64,000 bases of DNA, taken from Bidens hawaiensis. Lineage: Eukaryota; Streptophyta; Magnoliopsida; Asterales; Asteraceae. Shown piece by piece: positions 59,581-64,000 of this stretch. Numbering within the stretch: the first letter of the stretch is position 1; every line of letters starts with the position of its first letter. The position numbers were made by a program, and so were the translations under genes. The notes beneath the pieces were generated by a model that did not search any database, had not been told where the DNA came from, and was given only the letters and a program-made list of their open reading frames with translations. Where the stretch lies: positions 22,290 through 86,289 of the forward strand of contig JAIQDT010009233.1 in NCBI GenBank assembly GCA_021521415.1, in the 5' to 3' direction.

Positions 59581-60693
59581 TGACCTCGTTTTGCTTCAGT
59601 TTAGGATAATCCTTCCTGAAATGACCCTCCTGGCCACACTCAAAGCACCCTTTTATAGTTGCAGGTTGTTTAGTAGCGCCCTTACCCGTGAGTTCTCCTC
59701 TACAGTCCTTGGCCTGATGACCCAACTTACCACATCACTGACATTTAATACGGTCTCATAGGCCAGAATGGTGATAGTTACACTTGTTACACTTCGGGTA
59801 CTTTCCATCATAGTTACTCGAACCCTGACCGCTACCGGCGTTGTTGTTGGAACCCTGATTATTGAAGTTTCGAGTGGGTTCGGGTTTACGGTGGTGTTGT
59901 TGTTGTGGAGGGTTCGATGATGAGGATCTCATGTTGTCAAACTTCCTTTTTCCATTCCCAGAGTTGTTGTTGTCGTTACCCGAGTTATCAAGGGTTTTGG
60001 AGGTGGAACCTCTAGGGGGTAACGCACCTTGGGATATTGCTTGATCCATCAGCTTGTGGGCTATTCAGATCGCTTGGTGAATAGTGGTCGGTTTGGAAGA
60101 CGTCACCATACCCTGAATCTGGGGCACTAGACCATCCATGTACATCTCAATTATTTTGCTTGGTGGCTCTATCATCCGCGGGCACATCACCGCCAACTCG
60201 TGAGAACGGGTGGTGTAGACTTCAATTTCAGAGCCCACCATATTCAAAGCCCAAAATTCTGACTCTAGCTTCAAGATGTCCTTTCTAGGCAATACTCTTC
60301 CTTCATCATGTTTTTGAATTCTTCCCAGTTCATGGAATTCGCCAATTCCAGTCCGAGTATCTGCACATTGGAATTCCACCAGGTGAGGGCTGAATATTGC
60401 GGTGTTCCGGCAGCAAACTTGACCCTGCTGGCTGGTTGATAGTTGCACATTTCAAAGGCTGACTTCGCTTTCTCTGCCCAACGCAGGAACCCTATGGCTC
60501 CCTCAGTGCCCTTAAACGAATTGGGTTTACAGTCCAGGTAATTCTTAAAAGTACAGACTCTGGCTTGGTCTCCGGCCTGATTTTGGACATGGGCAGCCAG
60601 AGCTGCCGTTGCATGGTCGTTCAGTATGGCTTGGAGTTCTGGTACGGTCATGTTGATGTTACCGTGACCACGTCTAGCGTTTCTTCCATACAT
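59581..60693 (-). pseudogene. Gag, disrupted
   Basis: Start MYGRNARRGHGN. The capsid-like domain is as in 58-1170, but a frameshift at about 60285 breaks it after MKEEYC. A stop near 60065 separates the linker, and a TGA falls inside the first zinc knuckle (about 59736). The second knuckle reads [14 protein letters not shown], so its last Cys has become Tyr. At the position of the other copy's terminal amber codon this copy has a Gln codon and continues towards protease. Confidence 0.88.
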
Positions 60694-60700
60694 CTCCTTG

Positions 60701-61061
60701 CTACCCAGTAACCTTCTCTATTGTATAGTGCATGATGTCAACTTCACGATCCAAGCAGGAGGCGAAAGCTGCGAAAACACGCTCCATTGGTTGGGTTAGG
60801 GGTGGTAGTGTGTTGAAGGACATAGGACAGCCCGGGAGGGGTAGTGTGGGAACTTGCTCACGGTAAACAAATCGCTCGATCAAACTTGGGTACCAACTCC
60901 AGTTACCATTGCTCTCGTACGCGACTCCAGATGGGCAATGCCTCTTTGGTGTGGGGGCTACTAGTGCTGGGCCTGCTCGAGGTGGTTATGGGTTGGGAGG
61001 CTACGGTTCCTTTCCTGGGGGCATGGGATACTGGGTCAGATGATGATGATGGTGAAGACAT
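60701..61061 (-). pseudogene. ORF1 remnant
   Basis: Starts MSSPSSSDPVSHAPRKG at 61061, breaks near 60900, and resumes with FVYREQVPTLPLP and LPPLTQPMERVFAAFASCLD. It stops just before gag: the coiled coil and acidic tail seen at 1423-1810 are deleted. Confidence 0.75.
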
Positions 61062-61134
61062 CCCTACAGAATAGGTTCTGTATGGTTTACGCGCGTATGA
61101 GTGAATGAGGAAAAGAGATAAATAAAACGAATAG

Positions 61135-61135
<1 letters not shown>

Positions 61136-61178
<43 letters not shown>
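61136..61178. repeat. (TA)n microsatellite in the leader
   Basis: About 21 TA units between ORF1 and the primer site; absent from the copy at 2270. Confidence 0.95.
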
Positions 61179-61181
<3 letters not shown>

Positions 61182-61257
61182 GTGCGTAAGATCATAACTA
61201 ATGGGTCGTTGCGGTTATAGTCTAGTATGAATGCAATTCTAGTTCGCTATAACCAAT

Positions 61258-61270
61258 GGCTCTGATACCA
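61258..61270 (-). promoter_or_regulatory. primer binding site (tRNA-iMet)
   Basis: TGGTATCAGAGCC on the minus strand, 3 nt from the LTR start at 61274. Confidence 0.92.
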
Positions 61271-61273
61271 ATC

Positions 61274-61836
61274 TGTTACACCCTCAAATTCCACTAACGG
61301 AGTTTTACCGTCAGAGGGTGTGAACAAACAAGATCGGAATCATTATTTATGTCAAACACCATAATTAAGTTTTAAAAACAACCAAGACATCAAGTCTTAA
61401 GTAAAGATGTGCAAGCGTAAACTGTAAAGTAAATAGTTGCGTCACACAGGACGACTTAAAGCAACAATTATCATGACATAATTTAAAAGAAGTTTAAAGC
61501 ATACGAGTTCAGTGAATGTATGTCCTATACCGCTCGCCCGCATCGGCTACCTGAGATAAACATACTAGAAGTGTCAACACAAGGTTGGTGAGTTCACAGG
61601 TTTAAGTAAATTAAGCATTGCGTTTTAGCGTTACCATATAGTGTTACGTCAATATATATCAATAGGTAGCTAACCTATCAAGCATGTATTACTAAGTGTT
61701 CGACACCGAAGCTGACTGTTTATACGATTGCCTTGCCACCATGTCAACCACGATCATGGTAATGTGTTAGCTAAAATTACACCCACTCGACCTACAATCA
61801 AGTTTAGGGTTGGGTTGGGTTTGTCAAACCCAGTAT
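61274..61836 (-). repeat. 5' LTR of the chromovirus, cut by copia
   Basis: Aligns with 53690-54255 and breaks at CCCAGTA, where the other copies continue GTACTACTC. CAGTA (61832-61836) is the presumed target duplication of the copia insertion; its partner lies outside the window. Confidence 0.88.
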
Positions 61837-62908
61837 GTTGAGTCAAGATTTGACCTAAAAAATGATCATAAGGAAGATTGGAATCTTCTCAACCTCCTCA
61901 GAAATCGCTAAGTATGGAACCGGGCACACTTGAGACATCCGAGCAGGGTTTTACTTAGCCGGGTATAATATTTTGCTTATCAGGCAGGGTTACCTTCTAA
62001 AAGTCTTCTTTAGTGATAATCCGAGTAGGGTTCACTACATCTAGCAAAGTTGTTCTTCTAGTCGGGCAAGGTTTGCTTAATAAAGTGGAATCCGGGCAAG
62101 CTTGTTGAAAGTTATCAAGTACTTACTTTCTCGGGAAAGGTTCAACTCAGAGCTAGCTACAGTGTATCGAGCACACTATGGTTGCTTAATAAGTTATCAA
62201 ACAAATGAGTTGAAGGGATTCTTGAAGAACATTATGGTAGTAGGATCTTTTCGGGCAAAGTCTGATAAGGTCAAGAAGATTGAAGTCTACCCGGTGAGTA
62301 GTTTAATTGGTAAAATACTCTAAGTAAAGTCTACCTGGAGAACTGTACCCGATCACACTTCAAGGTTACCAAGTCTATTAGTAAAGGAAGGTAGAGCACA
62401 AAGTCTACTCAGAGAAGACTACTACTACAAAGCCTACTCGGAAGACTTGTTTTACACTTAGTATAGTTTTGAATATGTAATTTGAATATGTATCAAAAAT
62501 TAGGGTTTCTAGAAGGAATGACAACTGTTAGGAGGTGGCAGACCTATAAATAGAATATTTTAGGGCACGCCTCCGACGGATTTGCTTTTACACTCTTCAG
62601 ATAAGATAGAATATTCTTGATTGAGTGTGACAGTTGTCTTAGGTTATCATTGAATATACATTCTGACAAGAAACCCTAATTGATTATCATTGTATGAATC
62701 TCTTTATATAAATGACAATCTTTTAAGTTATTGTTCGTTTCTATTACAATTATTAACCTATTAGCAACAAATCTTGTTTGTTTCTGATTCCGCCGTTAAC
62801 AAACAAGAATCTTTCTTATTAAGCAATCCGTCATTAACCTCTTGTCGACACAATATATGTGGGTTATGACATTGTTATTGAGTATTAAGTGATTATTCGG
62901 GACTGACA
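61837..62908 (+). repeat. Ty1/copia 5' LTR, 1072 bp
   Basis: TGTTGAGTCAAG to GGGACTGACA. The TATA box CTATAAATAG lies at 62543-62552. Words such as (C/T)(T/C)GGGCAAG and CTACTCGG/AGTCTACC recur at 61925-62450. The 73-codon frame within it is chance. Confidence 0.88.
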
Positions 62909-62910
62909 AG

Positions 62911-62923
62911 TGGTATCAGAGCC
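62911..62923 (+). promoter_or_regulatory. primer binding site (tRNA-iMet)
   Basis: TGGTATCAGAGCC two bases after the LTR. Confidence 0.92.
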
Positions 62924-63217
62924 GGTTGATTGCTGATTTGGAAGATTTGTTGCTGATTAAAGATCTGAAGAAGACCAATGACATACAAAGCACTGTTCCA
63001 TTGGAGAGTGACGTCAGTTGCTCTGTTCTTCTTTTCCGTCCAGATCTACAAACATTCGATGTTTTCTTTTCCTTATTCTAGTTAAAGTTTACATATTTAT
63101 TATCATTTCTGTTCAAATCGGACCAGATTCATCATATCTGAGATTTGATAGTCAGATCTGATTATTTTCAATTGATAACTTGATTTTTACTCTGTTTCTG
63201 TTTTTCAAACCATCAAA

Positions 63218-64000
63218 ATGGCTGGTCTTGAAGAACAAGAAGTGTCTAGTAATAAAATACCTAGACTTTATGGGCAGGAAAACTTCACCAAATGAAAAGT
63301 ATTATTTGAAGCAGCTGTGTGCTACAATGATGTAGACATGTGGGCGTCAATCAAAAATGGGCCACGAGCCGCTGATGGTGCAACTACTGGTGCTGTAAGA
63401 GACAGATTGAGGAAAGTGGATGATAGGGCCTTAGCAATGATAAAGCTAGGACTGTCTTGGGAAATACTTACCAAGGTTGCACATCATCCTACCGCAAAGG
63501 AAATGTATGATGCAATTCTTGAAATGTTCGAGGGAAACACTGAGCTCAAGAACATAAAGAAACAAAGGCTCAAGCAATAGCTTGAGAGGTTTAAATACGA
63601 AGATAGAGAAAGTTGAAGTCCATCCTTGAGAGATTCTTGGCAATTGTGAATGACCTCCGAACAACTGACTATGTCATGACTGATTTTGATCTGAATACCA
63701 AGCTGCTAAACTCAATGCCTAAGGAATGGTACACTGCCTGCAAATTCATCCTCCAAAATCCCAATTTCAATGATTTGAAAGTGGATGATTAGTGTGATTC
63801 CTTCAGGCTGCAGAAATTGAAATGATCAAAAATGAAATAATCAAAGAAGAAAAGCCCTGTTTCAATGTTTCTAATGCATTGATTTCACCCATGGGAAATT
63901 TGTCTACCAAGAACCAACAACAAATTCCCATCATTGAGGAACCAACAGAGCATGGTGGTGATACACCTAGATCCTTTGTTGGAGGTAGCTCAAGTCATGG
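63218..64000 (+). pseudogene. gag: Ty1/copia gag (UBN2-type), broken
   Basis: Starts MAGLEEQEVSSNKIPRLYG. After NFTK a TGA (63293) stands where the family usually has Trp. The frame then continues VLFEAAVCYNDVDMWASI, LGLSWEILTKVAHHPTAKEM and YDAILEMFEG, the UBN2 helical core. A TAG follows at 63579, then a frameshift near 63612, with TTDYVMTDFDLNTKLLNSM and PKEWYTACKFILQ in another frame, and a further TAG near 63790. The zinc knuckle would lie beyond the window. Confidence 0.85.

Larger units (their letters stand above)
53690..61836 (-). mobile_element. Ty3/gypsy chromovirus, decayed, interrupted
   Basis: On the minus strand: 5' LTR (61274 rightwards, cut at 61836 by a copia insertion), primer site, ORF1, gag, protease, RT, RNase H, integrase, chromodomain, 3' LTR (53690-56024). 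It inserted into copia gag at 53689, and GAGAA (53685-53689) is one expected copy of its 5-bp duplication. The two LTRs differ by very roughly 10% over their first 250 bp by eye, so the insertion is old. Stops and frameshifts occur in every domain. Confidence 0.9.
61837..64000 (+). mobile_element. Ty1/copia retrotransposon, 5' part
   Basis: LTR (61837-62908), primer site (62911-62923), leader and gag pseudogene; continues past the window. It is the youngest of the three nested elements here, although its gag is already broken. Confidence 0.88.

Overview
This is plant nuclear DNA, very probably from a eudicot. It is AT-rich and dominated by transposable elements. The one intact gene has plant-type GT/AG introns, and both Ty3/gypsy and Ty1/copia elements carry tRNA-iMet primer sites. 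Several retroelement proteins look like families I associate with Asteraceae genomes; that placement comes from memory and was not searched.

Layout. 1-4967: 5' half of a minus-strand Ty3/gypsy element (gag, acidic extra ORF, primer site, LTR). 5100-6524: truncated LTR. 6525-9933: Helitron-type sequence with a nested hAT element (8257-9120). 11304-13463: solo LTR with a perfect 5-bp target duplication. 13671-17398: PIF/Harbinger-type element flanked by TTA, carrying a broken Myb/SANT-like ORF and a nested Helitron that holds ankyrin exon fragments. 17400-25700: Helitron ends, a Mutator-like fold-back element, a 953-bp Helitron, a dispersed repeat with tandem arrays, and a GGTACC-rich MITE. 27200-33973: the only convincing host gene, a 13-exon SEC16/MAG5 homologue on the minus strand. 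34346-35480: decayed reverse-transcriptase pseudogene just upstream of it. 35691-46554: long solo or nested LTRs. 46978-48738: inverted-repeat element with three 276-bp tandem units. 49430-51387: retroelement ORF remnant and an array of ACGAATG words. 51388-53689: Ty1/copia 5' end, interrupted by a Ty3/gypsy chromovirus (53690-61836), whose own 5' LTR is interrupted by another Ty1/copia element (61837 to the window end).

SEC16 organises ER exit sites for COPII traffic. Its reading frame joins cleanly across 12 introns to give 1235 residues. Almost every other reading frame is a retroelement protein, a decayed transposon protein or a chance frame in repeats. The least explained structures are short-word arrays in retrotransposon LTRs and leaders: CGTATAAG at 51464-52993, ACGAATG at 50098-51060, AACGAA(C/T) at 45650-45960, and five GTTTCTT/AAGAAAC hairpins at 12308-12521. 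Each belongs to a different element.
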